Part shown: positions 8,313-15,849 of the stretch, piece after piece
Position numbering within the stretch: the first letter of the stretch is position 1
Layout: each line of letters starts with the position of its first letter
Source of the DNA: Pseudomonas sp. MWU13-2105
Lineage (GTDB): Bacteria; Pseudomonadota; Gammaproteobacteria; Pseudomonadales; Pseudomonadaceae
Reading direction: 5' to 3'
NCBI RefSeq assembly: GCF_023242315.1
Contig: NZ_JALLIY010000010.1
Coordinates: forward strand, 217,725 to 281,724
Length of the DNA stretch: 64,000 nucleotides
Made by a program: the position numbers and the translations under genes
The notes under the pieces: generated by a model
What the model was told of the DNA's origin: nothing
The model's input: the letters and a program-made list of their open reading frames with translations, nothing else
Database searches by the model: none

Positions 8313-10307
8313 CTACCTGACTTTGAAACGGCCCATCAACGCGCTGACCCGGTTGTTGGCGTCCAGCAGGCTGCGGGTGTTGGCATCGGTGGCATGGCCG
8401 CTCTGGACCAGTTCATCGACCATATGACGGATCTGCACCATGCTGCGGTTGATCTCTTCGGTCACCGAACTCTGCTGTTCGGCGGCCGTGGCGATCTGGC
8501 TGCTCAGGCTGTTGATATGGCTGACGGAGCCGGCCATCTCATCGAGCCCGGCGTTGACCCGCGCGGTTGCATCGGCCGCGGACTGACAGCTGGCCTGGGT
8601 ATTTTCCATGGCGGCGACCGATGAACTGACGCCTTGGGTCAGGCGTGTGAGCATCTCGTTGATTTCCGAGGTGCTGGCCTGGGTCCGGGCGGCGAGGGCG
8701 CGGACCTCGTCGGCCACCACCGCGAAACCCCGACCCTGCTCGCCGGCGCGGGCGGCTTCGATGGCCGCGTTCAGGGCCAGCAGGTTGGTTTGTCCGGCAA
8801 TGGCGCCGATCACCCCGAGAATCTCAGTGATGCGCTGGGCATCCTGCTGCATGCTCTCGACCTTGTGGGTGGCGCTGGAGACTTCGTCGATCAGCGCCAC
8901 CACACTGCTGGAGGCCTCGCCCACCACCACCCGTGAACGGTCGGCGTGTTCGTTGGCGCGCTGGGTGAAGGCGGCGGTTTCGGCGGCGTTCTCCGCCACG
9001 GTGTCGGCGGTGGCGCTCATCTCGGTGATGGCGGTGACCGTCTGTTCGGTTTCCGAGGCGTGACGGGTGAGGATCTGGTTGGTATGGGCCGAGGTCTGCT
9101 GCAGCTTGTCCAGGCTTGCGGCCATATCGCCGGTGGCCTGGGTGACTTCGCCGATCATGTTCTGCAGGTAGACGATAAAGCGGTTCACCGAGTGGCCGAT
9201 GGCCCCCAGTTCATCTTCGGCGCGGATGGTGATGCGCCGGGTCAGGTCGGCATCACCGGTGGACAACGCGTCGATATTGGTCTTGAGCGCGCGCATGCGG
9301 TTGACCAGCTTGCTGATGGCATAGACCTGCAACAGCACCAGCAGCACGATCATCGGGATCTGCAGCAGCGCCAGGGTATTGAGCACGTCATCGCGCTGGG
9401 CGGTGATCAGTTGGGTCGGCAGGGCCGTGGCGAGGTACCAGGGGGTGCCTTCGATGGAGCGCATGAAGAAAGTGCTGGCCACGCCGTCGTTGTTGAACTC
9501 CACGCGATGGGACGCGGCGTCACGGTTTTGCAGGGCGGTCTTGACCTGCGCGGCGAAGGCCGAGCCGCCAGCCAGGTCGTTGATGTTCTTGAGCACCACC
9601 GGGCTGTTGATATGGGTGCTGTTGCTGATGATCTTGCCGTCGGCTTCGACGATCAGCATTTCACCGCCGATGTCCTTTTCCTTGCGCGCCACCAGGTCGT
9701 TGAAGAAACCCAGGGTCACGTCGATGGTCGAGACGCCATACGGCACGCCGTCGCGCTGGATGGCCATGGCGCAGTTGGTGCGCGGCTCCTGGCTGGCGTC
9801 ATCCTTGTAGGCTGCCGCCCAGGCGCACTGGCCGCGCGGGGTGGCCATGCCGCCCTTGTACCAGGGTTGTTCGTAATAGTTGGGCGCTTCGGCGCTGTTC
9901 CAGAAGGTATTGACCTTCAATTGGCCGTTGCCATCGCGGTGCCAGAACGTGCTGTGCTTGTTCCGTCCCGGTGTGCGCTGGCCGGGCAGGGGCCAGATAC
10001 CGCCGCCGAAGACCTTCAACTCGCCGTATTGATCCACCAGGCCGGGCAGGACCTTGTCGATGGTGTCGCTGTCGAGCAGGGGAATGGTCTGGGTGATGCT
10101 GCGTTGCTGGGCCTGGACCTTGTTCAACTCGCCTTTGATCTGCTCGGCCACTTCGGCCACGCGATTGAGTACGACCTGTTCTTCGGTCTGGCGCAACGTG
10201 GGGGCGACCAACTGGCTGATCCCGACCACGGTCAGGACGAACAACAGCAGGACGAACAGGACCAGAAACAGCGTGTAGCGGGCTTGGATCGTACGGAACA
10301 TGGGCAT
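8313..10307 (-). CDS. methyl-accepting chemotaxis protein with periplasmic Cache domain
   Basis: 664-residue class I chemoreceptor. A first membrane helix (about 11-33, TLFLVLFVLLLFVLTVVG) is followed by a long periplasmic sensor (about 35-315) with double-Cache features such as PWYKGGM and GVSTIDVTLGFF. Then come a second helix (about 318-340, IPMIVLLVLLQVYAI), a HAMP domain and the signalling hairpin, whose tip EQGRGFAVVADEVRALAART contacts CheA/CheW. The ligand is not known, and the amino-acid-binding pattern of PctA-type receptors is not obvious. The ATG at 10307 follows AAGGACAGG; a second ATG two codons later is less well placed. There is no CheR-binding C-terminal pentapeptide. Confidence 0.92.
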   Translation of the reverse strand: MPMFRTIQARYTLFLVLFVLLLFVLTVVGISQLVAPTLRQTEEQVVLNRVAEVAEQIKGELNKVQAQQRSITQTIPLLDSDTIDKVLPGLVDQYGELKVFGGGIWPLPGQRTPGRNKHSTFWHRDGNGQLKVNTFWNSAEAPNYYEQPWYKGGMATPRGQCAWAAAYKDDASQEPRTNCAMAIQRDGVPYGVSTIDVTLGFFNDLVARKEKDIGGEMLIVEADGKIISNSTHINSPVVLKNINDLAGGSAFAAQVKTALQNRDAASHRVEFNNDGVASTFFMRSIEGTPWYLATALPTQLITAQRDDVLNTLALLQIPMIVLLVLLQVYAISKLVNRMRALKTNIDALSTGDADLTRRITIRAEDELGAIGHSVNRFIVYLQNMIGEVTQATGDMAASLDKLQQTSAHTNQILTRHASETEQTVTAITEMSATADTVAENAAETAAFTQRANEHADRSRVVVGEASSSVVALIDEVSSATHKVESMQQDAQRITEILGVIGAIAGQTNLLALNAAIEAARAGEQGRGFAVVADEVRALAARTQASTSEINEMLTRLTQGVSSSVAAMENTQASCQSAADATARVNAGLDEMAGSVSHINSLSSQIATAAEQQSSVTEEINRSMVQIRHMVDELVQSGHATDANTRSLLDANNRVSALMGRFKVR

Positions 10308-10333
10308 GGGACCTGTCCTTGCAAAGCAGCTTT

Positions 10334-10341
10334 TTATTATT
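10334..10341 (-). promoter_or_regulatory. AAnAAnAA motif upstream of the chemoreceptor
   Basis: AATAATAA on the minus strand, 27 nt before the chemoreceptor ATG. It fits the AAnAAnAA Hfq/Crc consensus of pseudomonads, but is farther from the ribosome-binding site than usual. Confidence 0.3.
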
Positions 10342-10584
10342 CGGTCGCCTGATCGAGTCAGGGTTTCGTTCGGTTATCGGCTTGGGCTGGAGGAGCTTTA
10401 GGTACGATCGTACAAGAAGGCGCTGGAAATTCCGCGGTGACGTGCTGAGGGGGGACATTCAGAAAGTGATGGAGGAAATGTAATGTTTCGTGTGTTAATT
10501 GTAAGTAGTTTGAAATAATACGCTACATGGTCGATCGGACCAGTTCCTTCAACTTGCACCCCGAGCCCATCGAAGAGGTTTTCC

Positions 10585-10656
10585 ATGATTGTCTTTCCAG
10601 GAGGTCAGCAACTGCGCGGTAGTTCCCGCTCTTTCGACGGGGGAGCCCTGTCATGA
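10585..10656 (+). CDS. 23-codon micro-ORF coupled to the downstream gene
   Basis: ATG at 10585 preceded by AGAGG at good spacing; 23 codons, beginning MIVFPGGQQ. Its TGA (10654-10656) overlaps the ATG of the 174-residue gene (10653) as ATGA. The Shine-Dalgarno sequence of that gene (GGGGGAG) lies inside the micro-ORF. An independent copy with the same length, the same overlap and a matching M-[IL]-x-[FL]-x-G-x-Q-Q start precedes the paralogue at 15149. That parallel is the main reason to believe it is translated. It could be a leader for translational coupling or a small partner protein. Confidence 0.62.
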   Translation: MIVFPGGQQLRGSSRSFDGGALS

Positions 10657-11177
10657 GCATGGGAACGGTAGGGGCCTGGGCCAGCGCGGCCGGCTTGCGG
10701 ATTTTTGTACCGGATGGCGCGCCGGCCGATCGCGCCAAGGCCGTGAACGCCAAGGCCCAGCAAGTCCTCAGGGATCTCGGCAAGGACCCGTTGGCGCTCG
10801 ACACCGGGAAGATGTCCAAGGACAAGCTGCGGAGCAACTTCAAGGGTTTTGATCCTTCGTCGGTGAGCCCGGATCAATTGGGCAAGATCAGCAGCTTCCT
10901 CAAGGAGCGCGGCCTGATCAGCCCATTCACCGCCAGCCTGATGCTCAACGCCGGCGAGCAGTTCGACAAGTTCGGCGTGCAAAAGAAACCGACCGAAAAG
11001 TTCAATGCCCTGGAGTACTTTGCGACCCAGATCAGCACGATCCAGGACCGCAGTTTGAACGGTAGCCAGTTCTCCAACTACATGGTGCCCGAGTACAAGC
11101 GTGCCATTAACGTGCTACAGAACCTGCAGCAGTTCGGCAGTACCGGCGCGAGCATGTCGATCAATACCCGGGCCTGA
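10653..11177 (+). CDS. protein of unknown function, paralogue of the 15149 gene
   Basis: 174 residues that I do not recognise. It is clearly homologous to the product at 15149-15649: both open MSxGxVxAWA and share DPxALDTxxMxKDKL, the block GFDPxSVxPDQL, a KFNALxYFATQIST block, PEYKxAINVLxNLQQF and the tail GASMSIxT. There is no signal peptide and no membrane helix; it looks largely helical and hydrophilic. Start choice follows the ATGA overlap with the micro-ORF and the GGGGGAG upstream. A secreted or structural role is possible but unsupported. Confidence 0.72.
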   Translation: MSMGTVGAWASAAGLRIFVPDGAPADRAKAVNAKAQQVLRDLGKDPLALDTGKMSKDKLRSNFKGFDPSSVSPDQLGKISSFLKERGLISPFTASLMLNAGEQFDKFGVQKKPTEKFNALEYFATQISTIQDRSLNGSQFSNYMVPEYKRAINVLQNLQQFGSTGASMSINTRA

Positions 11178-11408
11178 TCTGGCCTGTTGCGAGGGCGGCG
11201 GCGCTGACCGGCGTCGCCACCCTTGGCCTGCGTGATGCCTTTCTCCCGGGCACCTGGAAGGTTCTTCCAGGGTGTTTGTGTCTGCATTGAAATAAATTGG
11301 TACATTTTACTGACGCCATTAAATGGCCGCCCTATGATCGCGGCCGATTGATGGCATAGCGCCATCTAAAGGGCGCCTCGTCGCCTTCGCTGCCTCGAGA
11401 TTCCCGAC

Positions 11409-11880
11409 ATGGACGTTCGTCAGTTTGCCTTCCTGGCTCGGCAGCCTTCTGCTGCCCTGAAAAACCGTGAGCACTTCCTTGGCCTGCCCAAGCGTGGGCT
11501 GGCGAACGCGATGTTCTGGCAGCCGTTGCTGGCCCAGGCGGACGGCATTGCGGTCAGCGGCGGCGGTACCACGCTGGGGCAGGTGGGCAATGGCGTGCCG
11601 ATCGTCAATATTGCCGCGCCGAATGCCCAAGGATCTGCTCAATACTGGCCTGGTCGAAGCGGGCAATCGCCTGGACGCATTGGCGAGTAACAATATCGTC
11701 AACAAGTCGGGCGGGATGATTGCCGGACGCGATGTGGGTGTGACGGCCGTCACTGGCGATGTGCTCAACCAGCGTGATGTCACCGGCATCAATCAAACTG
11801 CGGGCTTTGTCAGCACGCACCGCGAATTGGAAACTAGGGAACCGGCGCACCCTAAGGTGCCCTGCGCACGACCACCATAA
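11409..11880 (+). pseudogene. deleted two-partner-secretion exoprotein (FhaB/CdiA type) remnant
   Basis: The first part from the ATG at 11409 reads MDVRQFAFLARQPSAALKN..., the N-terminal extension and early TPS domain of Pseudomonas hemagglutinin/contact-inhibition exoproteins (QADGIAVSGGGTTLG, GVPIVNIAAPNAQG). At about 11630 this frame stops making sense. The next frame continues with a mid-protein filamentous repeat (DLLNTGLVEAGNRLDALASN, IVNKSGGMIAGRDVGVTA, TGDVLNQRDVT). A large in-gene deletion that also shifts frame has thus joined the N-terminus to an internal repeat, and the rest is missing. Full-length relatives have thousands of residues, so no functional product is expected. No transporter (TpsB) gene is nearby. 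Confidence 0.82.
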
Positions 11881-12504
11881 AGTGCAGGCGATAAAAAAGC
11901 GCCAGTCTCAAGGATGGCGCTGTGCGCCGTAGTTTCGCGGGCGACTAAACCCGATCACTGATGAGCAGTGACAAGGAGGAGACTAGCCAGCGGAATAGGC
12001 AGGCGCAAGCGAGTTGGATTTTCTAGGAAATTTCACTCAAGGGAAAGAGAGTTATCTTGGTTGGATAACCCGATCGCAGCCTCACTTACCTCTCCACATA
12101 AAAAGCTTGCGGAATATATCGTCGATATTCGGCGCAGAGGGCCTTGCGGCTTGTGCGCTTGGCCCGTATTCAGCCTTCCGATTTCTTGACGCGTTATTGT
12201 CACCACCTTATGATGCGGCCATTAAATTGATATCAAATGTTTCAAGGAATGAACATGTGTGTTTTCACCCTCGGGATGAGGTCCCCCGCGGCCATGCCGT
12301 GCCGTTACCCGAGTCTCTTCGTTTCTTCGAAATCTCCCCGTTCAAAACCCTGGAGCGCTTTCCGCAGCCTCCGGCGATAACCCCTTGACGATCACAGGTC
12401 CGGCTTTGCCCACGGTGAAGGCCGTTGCCTTGCTGTTCGCCTGAAATTTTTGTCCGCCCGTTTCCCAATATCCCCAGGTCCGATTTTCCCCAGGAGTGTG
12501 CTGC
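11881..12504 (+). other. low-GC remnant region between exoprotein pseudogene and lipoprotein operon
   Basis: Holds a terminator-like hairpin just after the pseudogene (GCGCCA...TGGCGC, about 11909-11930), a small palindrome CACTGatgagCAGTG (about 11957-11971), and an open frame at 12014-12388 of 124 codons with no recognisable domain, atypical composition and no clear ribosome-binding site. It is probably debris from the same decayed locus. The final 60 bp should hold the promoter region of the CsgG-like gene. Confidence 0.4.
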
Positions 12505-13188
12505 ATGAAAAAAATCTCGCAGGTCGTCATTTTCGGGATGGCAGCGATCACGCTGACCTCCATCGGTGGTTGTGCCACCGAGAGTTCCCGAGCCTTGCCG
12601 GTGCAGCAAGTGGAAACCGCCAACCAGGTCTACACCGGTGCGCGCACCCCGATTGCGGTCGGCAAGTTCGATAACCGTTCCAGCTATATGCGCGGGATCT
12701 TTTCCGATGGTGTCGACCGTCTCGGCGGCCAGGCCAAGACCATCCTGATCACCCATTTGCAGCAGACCAACCGTTTCAGCGTGCTGGACCGCGACAACCT
12801 GGCGGAGATCCAGCAGGAAGCGAACATCAAGTCTCAGTCGCAGAAACTCAAGGGCGCGGATTTTGTGGTCACCGGCGACGTCACCGAGTTCGGCCGCAAG
12901 GAAACCGGCGATCGCCAGTTGTTCGGCATTCTCGGGCGCGGCAAGACCCAGGTGGCCTACGCCAAGGTCGCCCTGAATATCGTCAATATCGTCACCTCGG
13001 AAGTGGTGTATTCCAGCCAGGGCGCCGGTGAGTACGCGCTGTCCAACCGCGAAGTCATCGGTTTCGGCGGGACTGCCAGCTACGACTCGACCCTCAATGG
13101 CAAGGTCCTGGACCTGGCCATGCGTGAAGCCGTGAACAAGATGGTTCAGGCGATCGACAGCGGCGCCTGGAAACCGGGCCGGCCATAA
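12505..13188 (+). CDS. CsgG/HfaB-family outer-membrane lipoprotein
   Basis: 227 residues from the ATG at 12505, with AGGAG 9 nt upstream. A lipoprotein signal peptide ends in the lipobox IGGC (Cys about 23). The mature part is CsgG-like: TPIAVGKFDNRSSY, then ILITHLQQTNRFSVLDRDNL, GADFVVTGDVTEFG and AYAKVALNIVNIVTSEVVYS. CsgG proteins form outer-membrane export pores for curli, but no csgA, csgB, csgE or csgF is present here, so the curli role does not carry over. It is the first gene of a three-lipoprotein operon with DUF4810 and DUF799 products. Confidence 0.85.
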   Translation: MKKISQVVIFGMAAITLTSIGGCATESSRALPVQQVETANQVYTGARTPIAVGKFDNRSSYMRGIFSDGVDRLGGQAKTILITHLQQTNRFSVLDRDNLAEIQQEANIKSQSQKLKGADFVVTGDVTEFGRKETGDRQLFGILGRGKTQVAYAKVALNIVNIVTSEVVYSSQGAGEYALSNREVIGFGGTASYDSTLNGKVLDLAMREAVNKMVQAIDSGAWKPGRP

Positions 13189-13224
13189 GTATTTCTACAA
13201 CAAAAACAGGGAGCTTCACGCGTC

Positions 13225-13596
13225 ATGGGTAAAAAGTTCGGTTTGCTAGGTTACATCGTGGCAATAGCAGCAGGCGGCGCCTTGTTGGCGGGCTGCGCTC
13301 CGCAGGTCAAGACGCTGTATCAGTGGGAAGGCTATCAGCCTCAGGTTTACCAGTACTTCAACGGTGAGGCCAAGGAGGCGCAAGTCGAGGCCCTGGAAGC
13401 CGACTTGCAGAAGATCAAGGCCACCAATCGAGCCGCGCCACCGGGTTATCACGCCCACCTGGGCATGCTCTACGGCAGCCTTGGCAAGGACGACCAGATG
13501 GTGCAGCAGTTCCAGACCGAGAAAGCGTTGTTCCCAGAATCGACGGCTTACATGGACTTTTTGTTGAGCAACGCCAAGAAGGGGATCAAGCAATGA
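13225..13596 (+). CDS. DUF4810 lipoprotein
   Basis: 123 residues with a signal peptide and lipobox LAGC (Cys about 24). The body has YQWEGYQPQVYQYF and helical TPR-like segments (HLGMLYGSLGKDDQMVQQF), typical of the DUF4810 lipoproteins that sit between a CsgG-like and a DUF799 gene. Its stop overlaps the start of the next gene (ATGA). The exact role is unknown; an accessory part of an envelope complex is likely. Confidence 0.8.
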   Translation: MGKKFGLLGYIVAIAAGGALLAGCAPQVKTLYQWEGYQPQVYQYFNGEAKEAQVEALEADLQKIKATNRAAPPGYHAHLGMLYGSLGKDDQMVQQFQTEKALFPESTAYMDFLLSNAKKGIKQ

Positions 13597-14252
13597 ATTC
13601 GCGTTTTCTGAATGCACTGGCCGCCCTGTTGCTGGTGAGTCTGCTGGGTGGTTGCGCAGCCCCCAAGACCGTGGATTATTCGGCCTACAAGCAGGCCCGC
13701 CCAAGGACGATCCTGGTATTGCCACCCCTGAACGAATCACCGGATATCAAGGCCACCTACAGCCTGTTGTCCCAGGTGACATTCCCGTTGGCGGAAGCCG
13801 GTTATTACGTCATGCCGGTGGCGCTGGTGGATGAAACTTTCCAGCAGAACGGCCTGAACACGCCAACCGACATCCACAACACTTCGCCGGCAAAGCTGAA
13901 GGAAATTTTCGGCGCGGATGCGGCCTTGTACATCACGGTGACCCAGTACGGTACGCAGTACCGGGTGATCAGCAGCGCGACCATCGTGACGGCCAGTGCC
14001 AGGCTGGTGGACCTCAAGACCGGTACCGCACTTTGGACTGGTAGTGCCACGGCTTCCAGCGAGGAAGGGAATAACAACAGTGGTGGCGGTCTGGTCGGCG
14101 CGCTGATCACCGCGGCGGTCAAGCAGATTATCAACAGTGCCAACGACGTGAGCCATCCCATTGCAGGGATCACCAGTCAGCGACTGTTGTCCGCCGGGCA
14201 TCCGGCAGGCCTGTTGTATGGCCCGCGCTCGCCGAAGTACGGGACGGACTGA
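13593..14252 (+). CDS. DUF799 (GNA1162-like) lipoprotein
   Basis: 219 residues with a signal peptide and lipobox LGGC (Cys about 21). The mature domain (TILVLPPLNESPDIKATYS, EIFGADAALYITVTQYG, ARLVDLKTGTALWTG) matches the DUF799 family, which includes the meningococcal surface lipoprotein GNA1162 and has a TolB-N-like/CsgG-like fold. It ends with a glycine-rich loop. Third gene of the trio; ATGA overlap implies coupled translation. Confidence 0.82.
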   Translation: MNSRFLNALAALLLVSLLGGCAAPKTVDYSAYKQARPRTILVLPPLNESPDIKATYSLLSQVTFPLAEAGYYVMPVALVDETFQQNGLNTPTDIHNTSPAKLKEIFGADAALYITVTQYGTQYRVISSATIVTASARLVDLKTGTALWTGSATASSEEGNNNSGGGLVGALITAAVKQIINSANDVSHPIAGITSQRLLSAGHPAGLLYGPRSPKYGTD

Positions 14253-14262
14253 GGTCGAAAGT

Positions 14263-14295
14263 AAAAGGGGGGGATCAGCATCCGCTCCCTTTTTA
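14263..14295 (+). terminator. intrinsic terminator of the lipoprotein operon
   Basis: AAAAGGG pairs with CCCTTTT, with inner GGA/TCC pairing, and is followed by TTTTTATAAT. It lies 10 bp after the DUF799 stop codon. Confidence 0.7.
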
Positions 14296-14380
14296 TAATG
14301 TTTTTATCCTCCGTAATTCGCTTCGCGCCAGGATTTATAGCCGGGGGCAGAGCCATGAATTTGAACCAAGGAAACCTGCG

Positions 14381-14848
14381 ATGGGTATTTCGGATACTAA
14401 TGTTCCAACATCTTTCTATGATCTTGCCAGTCCTTGGAAGAGATTGTTTGCTTACATGATTGACCTGTTTATTGTTTTTCTACTTATCGTGGTGAAACGT
14501 GTATTGGGTCTTTTCTTTTTCCCCCATGACAGCTTTGTGGGGGGGATATGTTATTGGACGGGAAATGCCCTGCAAATTGCAGCCTTTGCTTATTTTTTGT
14601 TCGGTGATGCGTTGCCGAACGGGCAGACGGTGGGCAAGCGACTGATGGGTATTTCGGCTGTCGGCTTTCCGGTTAATACCCCGTGCTCGCTGTTCCAGTC
14701 GTTCTTGCGCAACGTGCCGAAGGCGCTATTCAGCGTGCTGGATGCGGTTTTCGTGTTTTTTGGCTTCCGACGGCGTCTCGGCGACATGCTTGCCATGACC
14801 ATGGTGATCAACGCCAGACAGACATCTCCGGCTGAAAACGTTAACTGA
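14381..14848 (+). CDS. RDD family integral membrane protein
   Basis: 155 residues with about three membrane helices: one near 25-42 carrying the family motif SPWKRLFAYMIDLFIVFLL (Arg and Asp of RDD), one near 60-80, and one after QTVGKRLMGIS near 115-130. The RDD family is loosely linked to transport or ion stress; no specific function can be given. AAGGAAACC precedes the ATG. It is less GC-rich than neighbouring core genes, which fits an accessory segment. Confidence 0.82.
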   Translation: MGISDTNVPTSFYDLASPWKRLFAYMIDLFIVFLLIVVKRVLGLFFFPHDSFVGGICYWTGNALQIAAFAYFLFGDALPNGQTVGKRLMGISAVGFPVNTPCSLFQSFLRNVPKALFSVLDAVFVFFGFRRRLGDMLAMTMVINARQTSPAENVN

Positions 14849-15080
14849 GAATGAAGGGTGGATAGGGGCGGAGCCAGCATCATCGCCGGTAAGCCGGGCT
14901 CCTACAGGTCCGCCCCAGCCCTTACCGCCCGCCCACCGGCACCCATTGTCCATCCCAGGCCAACCCACAATTCCAATACATCTTTTCGATGGGCGTTCTG
15001 TAACAAAGATTGTATATTTGTACATTAGTGTTACATGACCAGAATGATTTCTTATTTTCACCTTTGACAGGACACTGCAT

Positions 15081-15152
15081 ATGCTCGCCTTGAAAGGACC
15101 TCAGCAGCACGGTGACACCACCCGCGGCCGTATGGCCGGAGGTCGGGCATGA
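15081..15152 (+). CDS. 23-codon micro-ORF coupled to the 15149 gene
   Basis: ATG at 15081 after AGGA; 23 codons beginning MLALKGPQQ; TGA at 15150-15152 overlaps the ATG of the next gene at 15149. Length, overlap and the pattern M-[IL]-x-[FL]-x-G-x-Q-Q match the micro-ORF at 10585, while most other residues differ, as expected if the peptide or its reading is under selection. The Shine-Dalgarno sequence of the downstream gene (GGAGG) lies inside this ORF. Confidence 0.62.
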   Translation: MLALKGPQQHGDTTRGRMAGGRA

Positions 15153-15649
15153 GCACCGGTTCGGTAACCGCCTGGGCCACGGCGCTCAGTTCTCGCGTGT
15201 TTGAGCGCAAGACTGCCGATGCGCAGAAAGCCAACATGCAGGAAATCAAGAACAAGCAGGTGCTCAACAACATCCCGCGGGACCCGACCGCCCTCGACAC
15301 CACGCAGATGCAGAAGGACAAGCTGCAGTCGCAGTTCCAGGGCTTCGACCCGAAATCGGTCACCCCGGACCAGTTGACCAAGTACAGCAATATCCTCAAG
15401 GAACACGGCCTGATCAGCACGACCACCGCCGGCCTGCTGGCCACTGCCGGGACGAAAAACAAGCCCGGCGAAAAATTCAACGCGCTGGACTATTTCGCCA
15501 CCCAGATCAGCACGCTGCAAAGCGGCAGCTCGAGTGACCAGTTCTCCAACCATATGATCCCGGAATACAAGAAGGCGATTAACGTGCTGCTGAACCTGCA
15601 GCAGTTCGCCAGTTCCGGCGCCAGCATGTCGATCGATACCAAGGTCTGA
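15149..15649 (+). CDS. protein of unknown function, paralogue of the 10653 gene
   Basis: 166 residues, unrecognised. It shares the order of conserved blocks with the 174-residue product at 10653: MSxGxVxAWA, DPTALDTTQMQKDKL, GFDPKSVTPDQL, KEHGLIS, KFNALDYFATQIST, PEYKKAINVLLNLQQF and the end GASMSIDTKV. It is soluble, helical and polar, without cysteines or a signal peptide. The region before its micro-ORF is AT-rich (about 14990-15065). The two copies bracket the exoprotein remnant, the lipoprotein operon and the RDD gene. Confidence 0.72.
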   Translation: MSTGSVTAWATALSSRVFERKTADAQKANMQEIKNKQVLNNIPRDPTALDTTQMQKDKLQSQFQGFDPKSVTPDQLTKYSNILKEHGLISTTTAGLLATAGTKNKPGEKFNALDYFATQISTLQSGSSSDQFSNHMIPEYKKAINVLLNLQQFASSGASMSIDTKV

Positions 15650-15849
15650 ATCCCTTGTCGCATTGACGGCCGTCTGCATCGGCCAGGCGCTTGCGCAACG
15701 CAAGCGCCGATCAAACACGATCCATGTTCCCAGCCATCACCCTCCCGCCATTGATGCGCCGTCCTCGCTGCCTATGATGGCTGTGACGTCTGTCGGCCTG
15801 CCGCCGTGATCCGACAGCCTCGCGTACTTTCATTCCTGCGAGCGCCACC

